Counted from the stretch's first letter, positions 9,272 to 19,200 are shown. The stretch is DNA of 64,000 nt from Pseudomonadota bacterium (GCA_018241685.1 JAFEDJ010000011.1:62001-126000), one strand, 5' to 3'. Made by a program: numbers and translations. The notes: generated by a model from the sequence alone, not told the origin.

Positions 9272-9482
9272 GCCGGACCTCGCCGTGGGGCTTGTTGCCG
9301 TTTGGCAAAGCCCATTTCGGGGCGCAGAGGTCGGAACTTACCGCGCCGCGTTGCCTCTACAAAGAACGCCCCCTGCGCTCATCCCCTGGTGGAATGGGTG
9401 CGGGGATCCATGATTCGCCGTTCTTCGATGATCCGCGCCCAGTGCTTGCTACCGGGTGTGCGATCGTCCGGTAGGAGATTGC

Positions 9483-10706
9483 ATGGCGCCTGATCTTTCT
9501 TTTCTTCCCGGTTGGATTGCTCCCCTCGACACCAGCTTCTGGCTGGCCATGCTGCTGGTGATCGCGCCATTGGCAGGCGAAGCGGTGTTCCGCCTGTTCG
9601 GCTGGCCGCGTATCGTCGGCTATACCTTGGTCGGTCTGTTCGCATCGAATCATCTCGACGCGGGCGGGCTGGCCCTGTCGGAAGGTTTCCGCCACGGTCT
9701 CGAGGTGGCGATGGCCGTCCTCCTTTTCGAACTCGGCAGCCGGGTGCATCTGCACTGGCTGCGTGACAACCCATGGCTGATCGCCACCAGCCTCGCGGAA
9801 GCCGGCATGACTTTCGTGATGGTGTTCGGCATCGGCCACTACCTCGGGCTCGGCTTTGGTAGCTCGATCGCCGTGGGGGCCGTGTGCATGGTCAGCTCGC
9901 CGGCGGTGGTCATGCGGGTGGCCTCCGAGCTGAATGCCCGCGGCCAGGTGACCGAGCGCCTGCTGATGCTGTCGGCGCTCAACACGATCTACGCGGTGCT
10001 CGCCGTGCAGGTGCTGCTCGCGCTGCTCGGGCAGGCCCATGGGCAGCATGTGCTGCAGTCCCTGCAGGCGCCGCTGCGCTATCTGGTGAGCACCTTCGTG
10101 CTGGCGCTGCTGCTGGCTGCGGCGGTCGGCGTCGCGCGGCGGCGCCTCGACCTGGCCAACGAGAACAGTGTGCTGCTGCTCATCGGCCTGTTGTTCCTGG
10201 CGCTGGTGCTGGTCCGCCTGGCCGGCGCGTCGCCGATCCTGGTGCCGCTGCTGGCCGGCATGGTGCTGCGCAGCCGTGACCTGCGCCCGTGCCTGTGGCC
10301 GCGCCACTTCGGCACCGCAGGCGGCGCGCTGGTGGTGCTGTTGTTCGTGGTGAACGGCATGGCGGCGGACTGGCGCCTGATCGTCGCTGGTGGCCTCGCC
10401 GGCGTGACGGTGGTGGTCCTGAGGGCAGCCGCGAAGGTGGGCGGCAGCGTGTTGTTCGGGCGGTTGTCGGGCCTGTCGATGGGGCAGTCGGTGGCGCTGG
10501 GTATTGCGCTTCTCCCCATGTCGGGCACGGCCTTCCTGCTGACCGCCAGCCTGTATCTGGCCTTCCCAGACCTGGGCCGGCATGTGGCGGCGGCTCTGGC
10601 CGGGGCGGCTGCGGTCATGGAGATTGCGGGACCCATTGCGACCCAGTGGGCGCTGCGCCATTGCGGCGAGACCAATGCAGGAAGGGGGAATAATCATGCC
10701 GCTTGA
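9483..10706 (+). CDS. Kef/CPA2-like monovalent cation:proton antiporter-type membrane protein
   Basis: About 407 residues with some 12 hydrophobic segments and no cytosolic RCK/TrkA domain. Segment spacing and motifs ([31 protein letters not shown]) match the CPA2 transporter fold. Alignment by eye to KefC places its conserved F-Q-D-I at L-N-T-I here, so the ion-binding aspartate of the family appears to be Thr. I chose ATG 9483 because TAGGAG lies 6-7 bases upstream; the GTG at 9456 has no such site. It overlaps the next gene by 11 bases, so the two are probably co-expressed. Transport activity and ion are uncertain. Confidence 0.75.
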   Translation: MAPDLSFLPGWIAPLDTSFWLAMLLVIAPLAGEAVFRLFGWPRIVGYTLVGLFASNHLDAGGLALSEGFRHGLEVAMAVLLFELGSRVHLHWLRDNPWLIATSLAEAGMTFVMVFGIGHYLGLGFGSSIAVGAVCMVSSPAVVMRVASELNARGQVTERLLMLSALNTIYAVLAVQVLLALLGQAHGQHVLQSLQAPLRYLVSTFVLALLLAAAVGVARRRLDLANENSVLLLIGLLFLALVLVRLAGASPILVPLLAGMVLRSRDLRPCLWPRHFGTAGGALVVLLFVVNGMAADWRLIVAGGLAGVTVVVLRAAAKVGGSVLFGRLSGLSMGQSVALGIALLPMSGTAFLLTASLYLAFPDLGRHVAAALAGAAAVMEIAGPIATQWALRHCGETNAGRGNNHAA

Positions 10707-11811
10707 AGCCTTTTCCACTTCCCGCGCCCTGACCCTGGGTGTCGAGCTGGAGCTTCAGCTGGTGGGTACCCATGACTTCGACCTTGTCGCGGCGGCGCCG
10801 GATCTGCTGCGGGTGCTCGAACAGCAGGGCTTCGTCGGCGACGTGAAGCCCGAGATCACGTCGAGCATGATCGAGATCGCCACCGGCATCTGCGAGGACT
10901 ACGGCGACGTGCTTACGCAGCTCACGGCCCTGCGTAATGGCCTGCTGGAGGGGGCCCGCCGCCTCGACATCGGCATCTGCGGCGGTGGCGCCCATCCCTT
11001 CCAGTTGTGGGGGGAACGGCAGATCACCGATGGTGTCCGCTACAAGCACCTGAGCGAGCTGTACGGCTACCTGGCCAAGCAGTTCACGGTGTTCGGGCAA
11101 CATGTGCACATCGGCTGCCCCGGGCCGGATGAGGCGCTGAGGCTGCTGCACGGCATGTCGCGTTTCATCCCGCACCTGATCGCGCTGTCGGCGTCGTCAC
11201 CTTTCGTGCAGTGCCACGACACGGGTTTCGATTCAGCCCGGCTCAATTCGATCTTCGCCTTTCCGCTATCGGGCCGGGCGCCCTTCGTGCTGACCTGGTC
11301 CGATTTCGAGGCCTACTTCGAGAAGATGGCGCGGACCGGTGTCGTGAAGAGCATGAAGGACTTCTACTGGGATATTCGCCCGAAGCCGGAGTACGGCACG
11401 ATCGAGGTCCGGGTGCTGGATACGCCGTTGAGTGTGGAGCGGTCGGCGCGTCTGGCTGCGCTGATCCAGACCATCGCCCGCTGGCTGATGGTGGACAAGC
11501 CCTTCATGCCGGCCGAGGACGACTACCTCGTGTATGCCTTCAACCGTTTTCAGGCCTGCCGCTTCGGCTACGAGGGGGTATGGGTCGATCCTGAAAGCGG
11601 CGAGCGCCATGTGCTCGGCGATGCGATCGTCGCGCTGGTGAACCGCATCGGCCCGCATGCGGCCGTGCTGGGTACGCAAGCGGCCTGCGCCGCACTGGCC
11701 CACGACGCGGCGACGCGCACGAACGACGCGGCGTGGCTGCGGGAGCACTATGGCGCCGATCCGCTGCTGCCCGAGCTCGTGCGCCGCCAGTGCTTGCGCT
11801 GGGCTGAGTGA
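10696..11811 (+). CDS. YbdK-type carboxylate-amine ligase (glutamate-cysteine ligase family 2)
   Basis: A 371-residue member of the GCS2 family: N-terminal [12 protein letters not shown] (ATP/glutamate-binding glutamates), [22 protein letters not shown], then [15 protein letters not shown] and [23 protein letters not shown], the usual block order. E. coli YbdK has weak glutamate-cysteine ligase activity; the natural substrates of most members are unknown. ATG 10696 has GGAAGGGGG about 7 bases upstream and lies inside the end of the Kef-like gene, suggesting translational coupling. The pairing of a Kef-like protein with a gamma-glutamyl ligase is suggestive because KefC is gated by glutathione derivatives, but that link is inference. 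Confidence 0.85.
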   Translation: MPLEAFSTSRALTLGVELELQLVGTHDFDLVAAAPDLLRVLEQQGFVGDVKPEITSSMIEIATGICEDYGDVLTQLTALRNGLLEGARRLDIGICGGGAHPFQLWGERQITDGVRYKHLSELYGYLAKQFTVFGQHVHIGCPGPDEALRLLHGMSRFIPHLIALSASSPFVQCHDTGFDSARLNSIFAFPLSGRAPFVLTWSDFEAYFEKMARTGVVKSMKDFYWDIRPKPEYGTIEVRVLDTPLSVERSARLAALIQTIARWLMVDKPFMPAEDDYLVYAFNRFQACRFGYEGVWVDPESGERHVLGDAIVALVNRIGPHAAVLGTQAACAALAHDAATRTNDAAWLREHYGADPLLPELVRRQCLRWAE

Positions 11812-11833
11812 CGAAACCCCTGCGAGCCCGGCC

Positions 11834-12706
11834 TCAGCCGTGGCGGCCGATGTCGGCCACCCACTCCTCGCTGCGCCGCCACAGTTCGGCAGCCAGGCGG
11901 AAGTCGCGGGCGCGGTCGGCCGGCGTGGTCACTGCGGATTGGGCGTAGTACAGACCACTCTCGCTGGCGGGAGCGTACACCGCGCAGTGCAGCGTGGTGA
12001 GGGCGCCTTCTTCCGGCGTGAGCAGGCCGCGCAGCTTCAGGAGCGGCCGCAGCGGGCGGGGCACGGCGCGCCACACCTCGGTATCCACGACGCCCGGATG
12101 CAGCGCGTAGGTGCTGATGCCGCTGCTGCCCAGTCGGCGGGCCAGCTCGGCACTGAACAGCACGTTGGCGAGCTTGGACACCGCGTACTCGCGTACGCCG
12201 GTCAGGGAGCGGGTCGGCTTCTGCACGGCGTTCCAGTCGATGACGGCCGGGGCGCGGCGGTGGGCGCGGCTGGCGACGGTGACGATGCGGGCCGGTGCGG
12301 AGGCCTTGAGGCGCTCGAGCAGCAGGTCGGTGAGCAGGAAATGGCCCAGGTGATTGACGCCGAAAGCCATCTCGAAGCCGTCCCGGGTCAGGCCGCGGGC
12401 ACCGGCTAGGCCGGCGTTGTTGATCAGCAGGTGGAGTGGCTGGCCGGTGCTCAGGAAGCGCGCGGCGCAGGCGCGGATCGAACGCGTGTCGGCGAGGTCC
12501 AGCTCCAGCCATTCGGCAGCGGCGCGGCCGGTGAGGTGCTGGATCTCGTCGATGACCGGGCGGGTGCGGGCTTCGGAACGGCAGGCCAGATAGACGTGTG
12601 CACCTTGAAGGGCGAGTTGCCGGGCGGTGACGCGGCCGATGCCGGTGCTGGCGCCCGTGACGAGGGCGATGCGGCCCGCGAGGGGCTGGGACGGACTGGA
12701 ATGCAT
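11834..12706 (-). CDS. Short-chain dehydrogenase/reductase (retinol-dehydrogenase-like)
   Basis: A 290-residue Rossmann-fold SDR with the NAD(P)-binding TGASTGIG (about residues 17-24), NNAG at the end of beta-4, and the catalytic Tyr-Lys pair in YAVSKLANVLF. Arg in YLACRSEARTRPV after beta-2 favours NADP(H). The length and the C-terminal region resemble eukaryotic-type retinol dehydrogenase and WW-domain oxidoreductase homologues found in many bacteria; substrates are unknown. It converges on the YbdK gene (22 bases between stops). Confidence 0.85.
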   Translation of the reverse strand: MHSSPSQPLAGRIALVTGASTGIGRVTARQLALQGAHVYLACRSEARTRPVIDEIQHLTGRAAAEWLELDLADTRSIRACAARFLSTGQPLHLLINNAGLAGARGLTRDGFEMAFGVNHLGHFLLTDLLLERLKASAPARIVTVASRAHRRAPAVIDWNAVQKPTRSLTGVREYAVSKLANVLFSAELARRLGSSGISTYALHPGVVDTEVWRAVPRPLRPLLKLRGLLTPEEGALTTLHCAVYAPASESGLYYAQSAVTTPADRARDFRLAAELWRRSEEWVADIGRHG

Positions 12707-12759
12707 GGGCCCGATGGTGGGCCCGGCGGATTACCGTTTCATTGCATCGGGCGAGGGCT

Positions 12760-13188
12760 TCAGCGGGTGGCGCGCTTGCGCACCGCTTCCACGTAGGTGC
12801 GGGCGTCCAGCGGCGCCTTGTCGCGCTGGGCTTTCCAGATCGTTTCGCCGAGGCATTCGAGCACGTCGTGCAGCGCCGCGTGGCGGTCGCCGTGGCGGGC
12901 CTGGCATTGCTCGAAGGCTTCACGGATGCCCGGCGGCTGGTTGATGGAGAGCTGCTCTTCAATGGCCAGGTGCAGGGACAGGTGCAGGAAGGGATTCACT
13001 TGCCCGTCCTCGGGGCTGAAGTCCTTCATCACCGCGTCCGGATCTTCCAGTAGTGCGTGGTATTCCGGGTGATGGGCCACCAGGTCGGCAGCGATGATCT
13101 CGAGCTGGGTCAGGACCTCGCGGTTCTTGTGCTTGCTCCAGGCGCTGACGAAGAACTGGCGGGCCTGATCACGGGAGGGATCGAACAT
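12760..13188 (-). CDS. DUF1841 family protein
   Basis: A 142-residue soluble protein beginning MFDPSRDQARQFF, with HHPEYH, FLHLSLHLAIEEQLSINQPPGI and a C-terminal DARTYVEAVRKRA, the recognisable blocks of DUF1841. The function of this betaproteobacterial family is unknown; the many conserved His residues (HHPEYH, HLSLHLAI) could bind a metal, which is inference. ATG 13188 was chosen because homologues start at MFDPSR; upstream in-frame sequence is Pro/Thr-rich and without coding character. It sits 80 bases downstream of nth on the same strand. Confidence 0.8.
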   Translation of the reverse strand: MFDPSRDQARQFFVSAWSKHKNREVLTQLEIIAADLVAHHPEYHALLEDPDAVMKDFSPEDGQVNPFLHLSLHLAIEEQLSINQPPGIREAFEQCQARHGDRHAALHDVLECLGETIWKAQRDKAPLDARTYVEAVRKRATR

Positions 13189-13268
13189 GGTCGTTGGGGG
13201 GCTGTAAGGTTTTATTGGAGGTATCACGTGTTGCCACGTGGTCGGACGGCTGGCGGTGCTGTGACCGC

Positions 13269-13910
13269 TCAGTCCGTCTTGTCCCGGTACAGGCACAGGT
13301 CGCGGATGATGCACTCGCCGCACTTGGGTTTGCGCGCCACGCACACGTAGCGGCCGTGGAGGATCAGCCAGTGGTGGGCATCCCGCATGTATTCCTTGGG
13401 GATGCGGCGCAGCAGGCGCTTTTCCACTTCGAGCACGTCCTTGCCGGGGGCCAGGCCGGTGCGGTTGGCGAGGCGGAAGATGTGGGTGTCCACGGCCATC
13501 GTCGGTTCGCCGAAGATGGTGTTGAGGACCACGTTGGCGGTCTTGCGGCCGACGCCGGGCAGAGCTTCGAGGGCCTCCCGGTCGTTGGGCACCTCGCCGG
13601 CGTGGCGCTCCAGCAGCTGGCGGGACAGGGCCAGGGTGTTCTTGGCCTTGTTGCGGAACAGGCCGATGGTCTTGATCTGCTCGGCGATGCCTTCCTCGCC
13701 CAGGTCGGCCATGGCTTCCGGCGTCGGGGCGAGCGCGAAGAGCTTGCGGGTAGCGATGTTGACGCCCTTGTCGGTGGCCTGGGCGGACAGCACCACGGCC
13801 ACCAGCAGCTGGTAGGGCGTCGCGTATTCGAGCTCGGTGGTCGGGTTGGGGTTGGCTTCGCGCAGGCGGCGGAAGGCTTCGGCCACGGCGGCCAGGCGCA
13901 TGTCGGGCAT
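13269..13910 (-). CDS. nth: Endonuclease III (DNA glycosylase/AP lyase)
   Basis: Nth removes oxidised pyrimidines from DNA and cleaves the abasic site. The 213-residue protein has the helix-hairpin-helix LPGVGRKTANVVLN with its catalytic Lys, the catalytic Asp in AVDTHIFR, and the C-terminal 4Fe-4S ligand set C-x6-C-x2-C-x5-C (CVARKPKCGECIIRDLC). Its ATG shares one base with the rsxE stop (TGATG), so it is the last gene of the rsx operon, the same order as in E. coli rsxABCDGE-nth. Confidence 0.96.
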   Translation of the reverse strand: MPDMRLAAVAEAFRRLREANPNPTTELEYATPYQLLVAVVLSAQATDKGVNIATRKLFALAPTPEAMADLGEEGIAEQIKTIGLFRNKAKNTLALSRQLLERHAGEVPNDREALEALPGVGRKTANVVLNTIFGEPTMAVDTHIFRLANRTGLAPGKDVLEVEKRLLRRIPKEYMRDAHHWLILHGRYVCVARKPKCGECIIRDLCLYRDKTD

Positions 13911-14617
13911 CAGGCGGGCTCGGCGGAGGTGGGGTCGGGGGCAGCGGGTGCCTGCGGGGCCGGCGGATTGCTGCGCGCGCGGGCCTGGCGGCGGGCTTCC
14001 AGCCAGTTGCGGCCGGCGATCAGGCAGCCCAGTGCGAAGAAGGCGCCGGGCGGCAGGATGAAGGTCAGGAAGCCCGGGTAGTCGCCGCCGAAGACCTGGA
14101 TCTCATGGGCGCCGGGGATGACCATCTCGATGCCCGAGAACAGGGTGCCGTTGCCGATCAGTTCGCGCATTGCGCCAAGCACGGTGAGCACCATCGTTGC
14201 GCCGAGCCCCATCGCGGCGCCGTCCAGCGTGGAGGCCAGCGGTTCGTTCTTGGCGGCGAAGGCCTCGATGCGAGCCAACACGATGCAGTTGGTGACGATC
14301 AGCGGGATGAAGATGCCGAGCACCAGGTACAGGGAGTGCAGGTAGGCGTTCATCGCCAGATCCACCACGGTGGTCAGCGCTGCGATGATCAGGATGAACA
14401 CCGGGATGCGGATCTCGTAGGGAATGAAGTTGCGCAGCAGCGAGGAGGCCAGGTTGGACATGGCCATCACCAGCACGGTGGCGAGGCCCAGGCTGACGGC
14501 GTTGACGATGCTGGTGGTGATGGCCAGCGTCGGGCACATGCCGAGGATCTGCACGACGCCGGGGTTCTGTTTCCACCAGCCGTTCCAGGCGATGTCGCGA
14601 TAGGCACGCAAGTCCAT
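13910..14617 (-). CDS. rsxE: Electron transport complex subunit RsxE/RnfE
   Basis: An integral membrane subunit of the Rnf/Rsx complex, which couples ferredoxin:NAD+ electron transfer to ion movement. The 235 residues show about six membrane helices; WKQNPGVVQILGMCPTLAITTS near the N-terminus carries the Cys-containing half-helix thought to hold the intramembrane Fe-S centre shared with RsxA, and LGIFIPLIVTNCIVLARIEAFA supplies the second Cys. The C-terminal 30 residues are a soluble Ala/Pro-rich tail (about residue 205 onward). Order and strand match the rsx operon. Confidence 0.95.
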   Translation of the reverse strand: MDLRAYRDIAWNGWWKQNPGVVQILGMCPTLAITTSIVNAVSLGLATVLVMAMSNLASSLLRNFIPYEIRIPVFILIIAALTTVVDLAMNAYLHSLYLVLGIFIPLIVTNCIVLARIEAFAAKNEPLASTLDGAAMGLGATMVLTVLGAMRELIGNGTLFSGIEMVIPGAHEIQVFGGDYPGFLTFILPPGAFFALGCLIAGRNWLEARRQARARSNPPAPQAPAAPDPTSAEPA

Positions 14618-14632
14618 GGTTGTCGCTCCTTG

Positions 14633-15292
14633 TCAGAGGGATGCGCCGGTGGCCGCGCCGAACAGGCGCTCCCGGTTGGCGCCGGCATAGCGGGCGGCAC
14701 GGGCGACGGCGTTGGTCACCGCGCGGGCGCTGATGGTGGCGCCGGCATGGCTGTTGATCTGGCCGCCGTCCTTCTTCACCTTCCAGGCGTCGAGAGGCTG
14801 CGCGGCGGGGCTCAGGCCGGCGAACTGGCCGATCCACGGGGACTTCTTGTCCTTGTCCTTCTTCGGATCGATGTAGTCGCCGAGACCGGGGGTTTCCCGG
14901 TGGGCTACGACGCGCACGCCATTGACGGTGCCGTCCGGGCGGATCGCGACGATCAGCTCGATGTTGCCGCTGTAGCCGTCTGGTGCGGTGGCTTCGAGCA
15001 GCAGCCCGGCGGGGGCGCCGGCCTTGCGGGCGCGATAGACGCGGCCGCCGTGGTCGAGGCCCAGCTCGCGGGTCGGACCGAGCTGCACGTAGTCGTCCAG
15101 CAGCGTGTTGTCGTAGGCGTCGGAGGCCAGCACTTCGGTGACGAGCTTCATCTTCTCGTCGTTGGCGGAGGCCGCGATCTGTTCGTGGGTGGCCTCGTAG
15201 GTGAAGGCCATCAACGCCGTGAAGGCGGCCGTGAAGGCCATCATCGCGCCGGCGGTGCGGGTGGACAGGCCCAGGATGGTCGGCTGGCTCAT
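14633..15292 (-). CDS. rsxG: Electron transport complex subunit RsxG/RnfG
   Basis: A periplasmic FMN-binding subunit of 219 residues with one N-terminal anchor (TAGAMMAFTAAFTALMAF, about residues 10-30). The flavinylation region reads NSHAGATISARAVTNAV, with the Thr of AGAT expected to carry FMN through a phosphoester bond installed by ApbE. The first position is Ala rather than the more usual Ser or Thr. The ATG at 15292 gives MSQPTILG; the same frame extends much further upstream but through rsxD. Only 2 bases separate it from the rsxD stop. Confidence 0.94.
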   Translation of the reverse strand: MSQPTILGLSTRTAGAMMAFTAAFTALMAFTYEATHEQIAASANDEKMKLVTEVLASDAYDNTLLDDYVQLGPTRELGLDHGGRVYRARKAGAPAGLLLEATAPDGYSGNIELIVAIRPDGTVNGVRVVAHRETPGLGDYIDPKKDKDKKSPWIGQFAGLSPAAQPLDAWKVKKDGGQINSHAGATISARAVTNAVARAARYAGANRERLFGAATGASL

Positions 15293-15294
15293 GC

Positions 15295-16317
15295 TCAATC
15301 CTTCTTGTGGCCGAAGACCGGGGCCTGGGTATTCATGTCGATCAACGGCACGCACAGGTTCATCAGCAGCGTGGCGAAGGCGACCCCGTCCGGATAGGCG
15401 CCGAACGCGCGGATCACGAAGGTCAGCACGCCGGCGCCAGCGGCGAACAGCAGCTTGCCGCGGGGTGTGGTGGCGCCGGACACAGGGTCGGTGAGGATGA
15501 AGAAGGCGCCGAGCATGGCGCCGCCGGAGGCCAGATGGAAGACCGGCGAGGCGAAGCCCTCGGGGCGGACCGCCCACAGCAGGCCTGCCGAGGCGGCCAG
15601 CGCGAGGCAGAAGGCACCGGGTATGTGCCAGGTGATGATGCGCCGCTGCAGCAGCCACAGGCCGCCGAGCAGGAAGCCGAGGGCCACCCATTCGCCACCC
15701 TTGCCACCGAGCATGCCGTAGGCCGGGCCGTCCATCAGCTGGGAAGCGCGCAGGCCGTGAAGCTGGGAGTCGGGATTGGCGGCGGCGCGCAGCGCGGTGC
15801 GCAGGGCGTCGAGGGGCGTGGCGCCGGTGATTGCGTCCACCTGGCGGATACCGCCGAAGATCAGCTGCAGCTGGCTGGAAAAATCCAGCTGGCCGGCGGC
15901 CGGCCACTGGGACATCAGCGCCGGGTAGGCGACGATCATCAGGCAGAAGGCCGCCATCGCCGGGTTGAAGGGGTTCTGACCGAGGCCGCCGTAGAGCTGC
16001 TTGACGACCACGATGGCCAGCAGCGTGGCGGTGACGGTGAGCCACCAGGGCACGATGGGCGGGAAGGTGAGGGCGATCAGCCAGGCGGTGACGATGGCCG
16101 ACAGATCACTGAGGAACAGGGCCTTGGGCTTGCCGCGGATCGCCAGCATGGCGGCCTCGCCGGCCAGCGCGGCGGCGGAGGCGAGGGTGAGCTGCACGAG
16201 GATGCCGGCGCCGAAGAACCACACGTAGGCGGCGATGCCGGGCACGAGGGCCAGCAGCACCTGCAGCATGACTTGCTGGACGCTGGCCGGTTTGCGGACG
16301 AAGGGGGAATTGATCAT
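15295..16317 (-). CDS. rsxD: Electron transport complex subunit RsxD/RnfD
   Basis: A 340-residue membrane subunit with about ten helices, homologous to NqrB. A flavinylation site is visible in DAITGATPLDALRT (Thr of TGAT, covalent FMN), and LYGGLGQNPFNPAMAAF and DPVSGATTPRGKLLFAAGAG are the conserved loops of the family. It lies 18 bases after rsxC. Confidence 0.95.
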   Translation of the reverse strand: MINSPFVRKPASVQQVMLQVLLALVPGIAAYVWFFGAGILVQLTLASAAALAGEAAMLAIRGKPKALFLSDLSAIVTAWLIALTFPPIVPWWLTVTATLLAIVVVKQLYGGLGQNPFNPAMAAFCLMIVAYPALMSQWPAAGQLDFSSQLQLIFGGIRQVDAITGATPLDALRTALRAAANPDSQLHGLRASQLMDGPAYGMLGGKGGEWVALGFLLGGLWLLQRRIITWHIPGAFCLALAASAGLLWAVRPEGFASPVFHLASGGAMLGAFFILTDPVSGATTPRGKLLFAAGAGVLTFVIRAFGAYPDGVAFATLLMNLCVPLIDMNTQAPVFGHKKD

Positions 16318-16335
16318 CGGTGTGCGTGGCCTGGA

Positions 16336-18033
16336 TCAGGCGTCCGGAGTCGGGGGCGTGGCTGCGGAGGCCGCCCGGCGGGCTTCGATCGCGTCGATGT
16401 CGGCCTGGGTTTCGGCACTGAGCTGTTCGGTGTTCTTCGGTGCGACCTGGGCTTTTTGCTGGCGCGCCTTCTCCATCGCGGCGGCGATCAGCGCGCGCTT
16501 GGTGTCTTCGGCGGACGGGGCTGCTGGTTTGGCTGTGTCGGGCGCCTCGGCGGCAGGGCTGGCCGTGCCGGCCTGGTTGTCGGCGGCGACCTTCTCGCGC
16601 GTCGCGGCGGCCTTGGCGGCGAGCTTCTCAGCCTTCTCCTGCTTTTCCCGTTCCTGGCGGAAGTTCTTGAACTCGAAGCGGTCGCGGGCGGCATCGGAGG
16701 AGGACTTGTCGCGCTCGCGCGCCCAGATCTCGCTCTTCGAGAAGCGGAAGTAATCCACCAACGGAATGTGGGACGGGCAGACGAAACTGCAGCAGCCGCA
16801 TTCGATGCAGTCGAAGAGGTGGTATTCCTGGGCCTTGCCGAAGTTCTTCGAGCGCGAGAACCAGTACATCTCGAAGGGGGCGAGATCCGCCGGGCAGGCT
16901 TTGGCGCATTCGCCGCAGCGGATGCACGGCATCTCGGGCGGCGGCGGCGGGAATAGAGCCGGGCTGCCGACCAGGATGCAGTTGGTGGCCTTGACTACCG
17001 GCACGTCGAAGGCCGGCAGGCGCACGCCCATCATCGGGCCGCCCATGATGTAGCGGTCGGTGTCCGGGCGGGCGCCGGACAGGCGCACCACGTGGTCCAT
17101 CGGCGTGCCGATGAGGACTTCGTAGTTGCGCGGCTGGTCTACGTTGCCGGCCACGGTGACGACGCGGGAGATCAGCGGACGGCCGAATTCGAGCGCTTCG
17201 TAAATGCTGTAGGCGGTGCCGACGTTGAAGCATTGCACGCCGAAGTCGGTGGAGCGGCGGCCGTGGGGCACCTCGATGCCGGTGAGCACGCGGATCAGCT
17301 GCTTGGCGCCGCCGGCGGGGTAGCGGGTGGGGATCGCGACGGCCTGGATGCCGCTCTGGCCGCTGGCGGCGATGGCGGCCTGCACGGCGGCGACGGCTTC
17401 CGGCTTGTTGTCCTCGATGCCGATCAGCACTTCTTCGGCCTGCAGCATGTGGCGCATGGCGACAATGCCCTTCAGCATGTCGTCGGCGCGTTCGCGCATC
17501 AGCAGGTCGTCGCAGGTGATGAAGGGCTCGCACTCGGCGCCGTTGATGACCAGGGTCTTGAGGCGGCCTTCCTTGCCGGGCTTGAGCTTGGCGTAGCTCG
17601 GGAAGACTGCGCCGCCGAGGCCGACGACGCCGGCGTCGCGCAGGAAGTCGCGCAGTTCGTCGGGGGGCGTCGTACGGTAATTGACCTTGTCCAGCTCGCC
17701 CCAGCGATCTTCGCCGTCGGGCTCGATGATCACCGATAGGGTCGTGAGGCCCGACGTGTGTGGCATCAGCGCCGGTGCCACGTCACGCACGATGCCCGAC
17801 GTGGAGGCATGCACGGCGGAAGACAGGCTGCCATCGGCGCCGCCAATGCGCTGGCCCTTGAAGACCTTGTCGCCCGGAGCGACCAGCGGGCGCGGATGGC
17901 CGCCGACCGCCTGGTGCAGCGGGATCACCAGCCGCTCCGGCAGCGGTACCCGAGCGATCGGCTGAGTGGTGGATTCGGCCTTGTGGGTCTGCGGCTTGAC
18001 GCCACCGTGGAACTTGAAGAGTTTGCGCAGCAT
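16336..18033 (-). CDS. rsxC: Electron transport complex subunit RsxC/RnfC
   Basis: A 565-residue peripheral subunit carrying the NADH/FMN-type domain and two 4Fe-4S clusters. GVVGLGGAVFPSYAKL is the Gly-rich FMN/NADH segment shared with the 51-kDa subunit of complex I; clusters are bound by CIRCGECAKACPADLAP and CIECGCCSFVCPSHIPLVDY. The C-terminal 115 residues form an Ala/Lys/Glu-rich tail, a shorter version of the one in E. coli RsxC. I chose the ATG at 18033 (MLRKLFKFHGGVKP), one base after the rsxB stop (TGAgATG); an earlier in-frame start would add about 60 residues overlapping rsxB. Confidence 0.95.
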   Translation of the reverse strand: MLRKLFKFHGGVKPQTHKAESTTQPIARVPLPERLVIPLHQAVGGHPRPLVAPGDKVFKGQRIGGADGSLSSAVHASTSGIVRDVAPALMPHTSGLTTLSVIIEPDGEDRWGELDKVNYRTTPPDELRDFLRDAGVVGLGGAVFPSYAKLKPGKEGRLKTLVINGAECEPFITCDDLLMRERADDMLKGIVAMRHMLQAEEVLIGIEDNKPEAVAAVQAAIAASGQSGIQAVAIPTRYPAGGAKQLIRVLTGIEVPHGRRSTDFGVQCFNVGTAYSIYEALEFGRPLISRVVTVAGNVDQPRNYEVLIGTPMDHVVRLSGARPDTDRYIMGGPMMGVRLPAFDVPVVKATNCILVGSPALFPPPPPEMPCIRCGECAKACPADLAPFEMYWFSRSKNFGKAQEYHLFDCIECGCCSFVCPSHIPLVDYFRFSKSEIWARERDKSSSDAARDRFEFKNFRQEREKQEKAEKLAAKAAATREKVAADNQAGTASPAAEAPDTAKPAAPSAEDTKRALIAAAMEKARQQKAQVAPKNTEQLSAETQADIDAIEARRAASAATPPTPDA

Positions 18034-18034
18034 C

Positions 18035-18586
18035 TCAGGCGGCCTGCTTGATCTGGATAACCGGGTAGCGCCACTTCCAGGTGTCGACGGTCTCGGTGAT
18101 CGGTTCCATGGCGATGCAGTCCACCGGACATGGGGCGACGCACAGTTCGCAGCCGGTGCATTCGCCGGCCACGACGGTATGCAGTTGCTTGGCGGCGCCG
18201 ACGATGGCATCCACCGGGCAGGCCTGGATGCACAGGGTGCAGCCGATGCAGGTGTTTTCGTCGATCACCGCGACGGACTTGGGCTTTTCGACGCCGTGCT
18301 CTTCGGACAGGGACTTGAACTCGCGGCCAAGCAGGTCGGCGAGCTTGCGGATGCCTTCCTCGCCACCCGGTGGGCACTGGTTGATGTCGGCCTCGCCGGA
18401 GGCGATGGCGGTGGCGTAGGGCCTGCAGCCGGGAAAGCCGCACTGGCCGCATTGGGTCTGCGGCAGGATGGCGTCGATCTTTTCGACCAGCGGATCACCT
18501 TCGACCTTGAATTTGAGCGAGGCGTAGCCGAGCAGCGCCCCGAGCACCAGGGCGACGGCGGTCATCACGAGAAGGGCGGTGAGCAT
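18035..18586 (-). CDS. rsxB: Electron transport complex subunit RsxB/RnfB (ferredoxin-like)
   Basis: A 183-residue Fe-S subunit with an N-terminal membrane anchor ([19 protein letters not shown]), a 4Fe-4S domain with [13 protein letters not shown] and a later Cys in NQCPPGG, then two ferredoxin-type motifs [16 protein letters not shown] and [16 protein letters not shown]. RsxB accepts electrons from ferredoxin and passes them toward RsxC. It is 29 bases downstream of rsxA. Confidence 0.96.
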   Translation of the reverse strand: MLTALLVMTAVALVLGALLGYASLKFKVEGDPLVEKIDAILPQTQCGQCGFPGCRPYATAIASGEADINQCPPGGEEGIRKLADLLGREFKSLSEEHGVEKPKSVAVIDENTCIGCTLCIQACPVDAIVGAAKQLHTVVAGECTGCELCVAPCPVDCIAMEPITETVDTWKWRYPVIQIKQAA

Positions 18587-18615
18587 GGCGGGGCCGGAAG
18601 CGGAATGACAGGGGG

Positions 18616-19200
18616 TTAGCGGTACTTGTCGAGGCCGGCGAAGCCCATGAAGGCCAGGCTCATCAGCCCGCCGGTGATCATCGCGATGGCCGTGCCCTTG
18701 AAGGGGGCGGGCACGTCGGCACCGTCGAGGCGTTCGCGGATGCCGGCGAACAGCACCAGCGCCAGCGAGAAGCCGACTGAGCTGCCGAAGCCGAACAGCA
18801 GGGACTCGACCAGATCGTGGCGCAGGGACACGTTGAGCAGCGGTACGCCGAGCACCGCGCAGTTGGTGGTGATCAGCGGCAGGTAGATGCCCAGCACCTG
18901 GTACATGACCGGGCTGGTCTTCTGGATGACCAGTTCGGTGACCTGCACGATGGCGGCGATGATGACGATGAAGGCCAGCGTGCGCAGGTATTCGACCCCG
19001 GCCGGGATCAGCACGTAGTGGTCAATGAGGTAGCTGGTGCCGCAGCCGAGGGTCAGCACGAAGGTGGTGGCGGCCCCCATGCCCATCGCGGCGTCCAGCT
19101 TCTTCGACACGCCCATGAAGGGGCACAGGCCGAGGATGCGGACGAGGACGACGTTATTCACCAGAACCGCGCCGAGGATCACGAAAAGGTAGCTGCTCAT
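18616..19200 (-). CDS. rsxA: Electron transport complex subunit RsxA/RnfA
   Basis: A 194-residue six-helix membrane subunit, paralogous to RsxE and homologous to Nqr[24 protein letters not shown] and [15 protein letters not shown] hold the two conserved Cys of the intramembrane iron centre. First gene of the rsxABCDGE-nth operon, with a plausible sigma-70 promoter just upstream. In diazotrophs Rnf feeds nitrogenase; in E. coli the same complex keeps SoxR reduced. Which role applies here cannot be told from the window. Confidence 0.95.
   Translation of the reverse strand: MSSYLFVILGAVLVNNVVLVRILGLCPFMGVSKKLDAAMGMGAATTFVLTLGCGTSYLIDHYVLIPAGVEYLRTLAFIVIIAAIVQVTELVIQKTSPVMYQVLGIYLPLITTNCAVLGVPLLNVSLRHDLVESLLFGFGSSVGFSLALVLFAGIRERLDGADVPAPFKGTAIAMITGGLMSLAFMGFAGLDKYR

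Noticed and set aside
14633..16045. A single 470-residue protein covering rsxG and part of rsxD
   Set aside because: The upstream part is an out-of-frame Arg/His-rich shadow of rsxD; the RsxG family starts at 15292.
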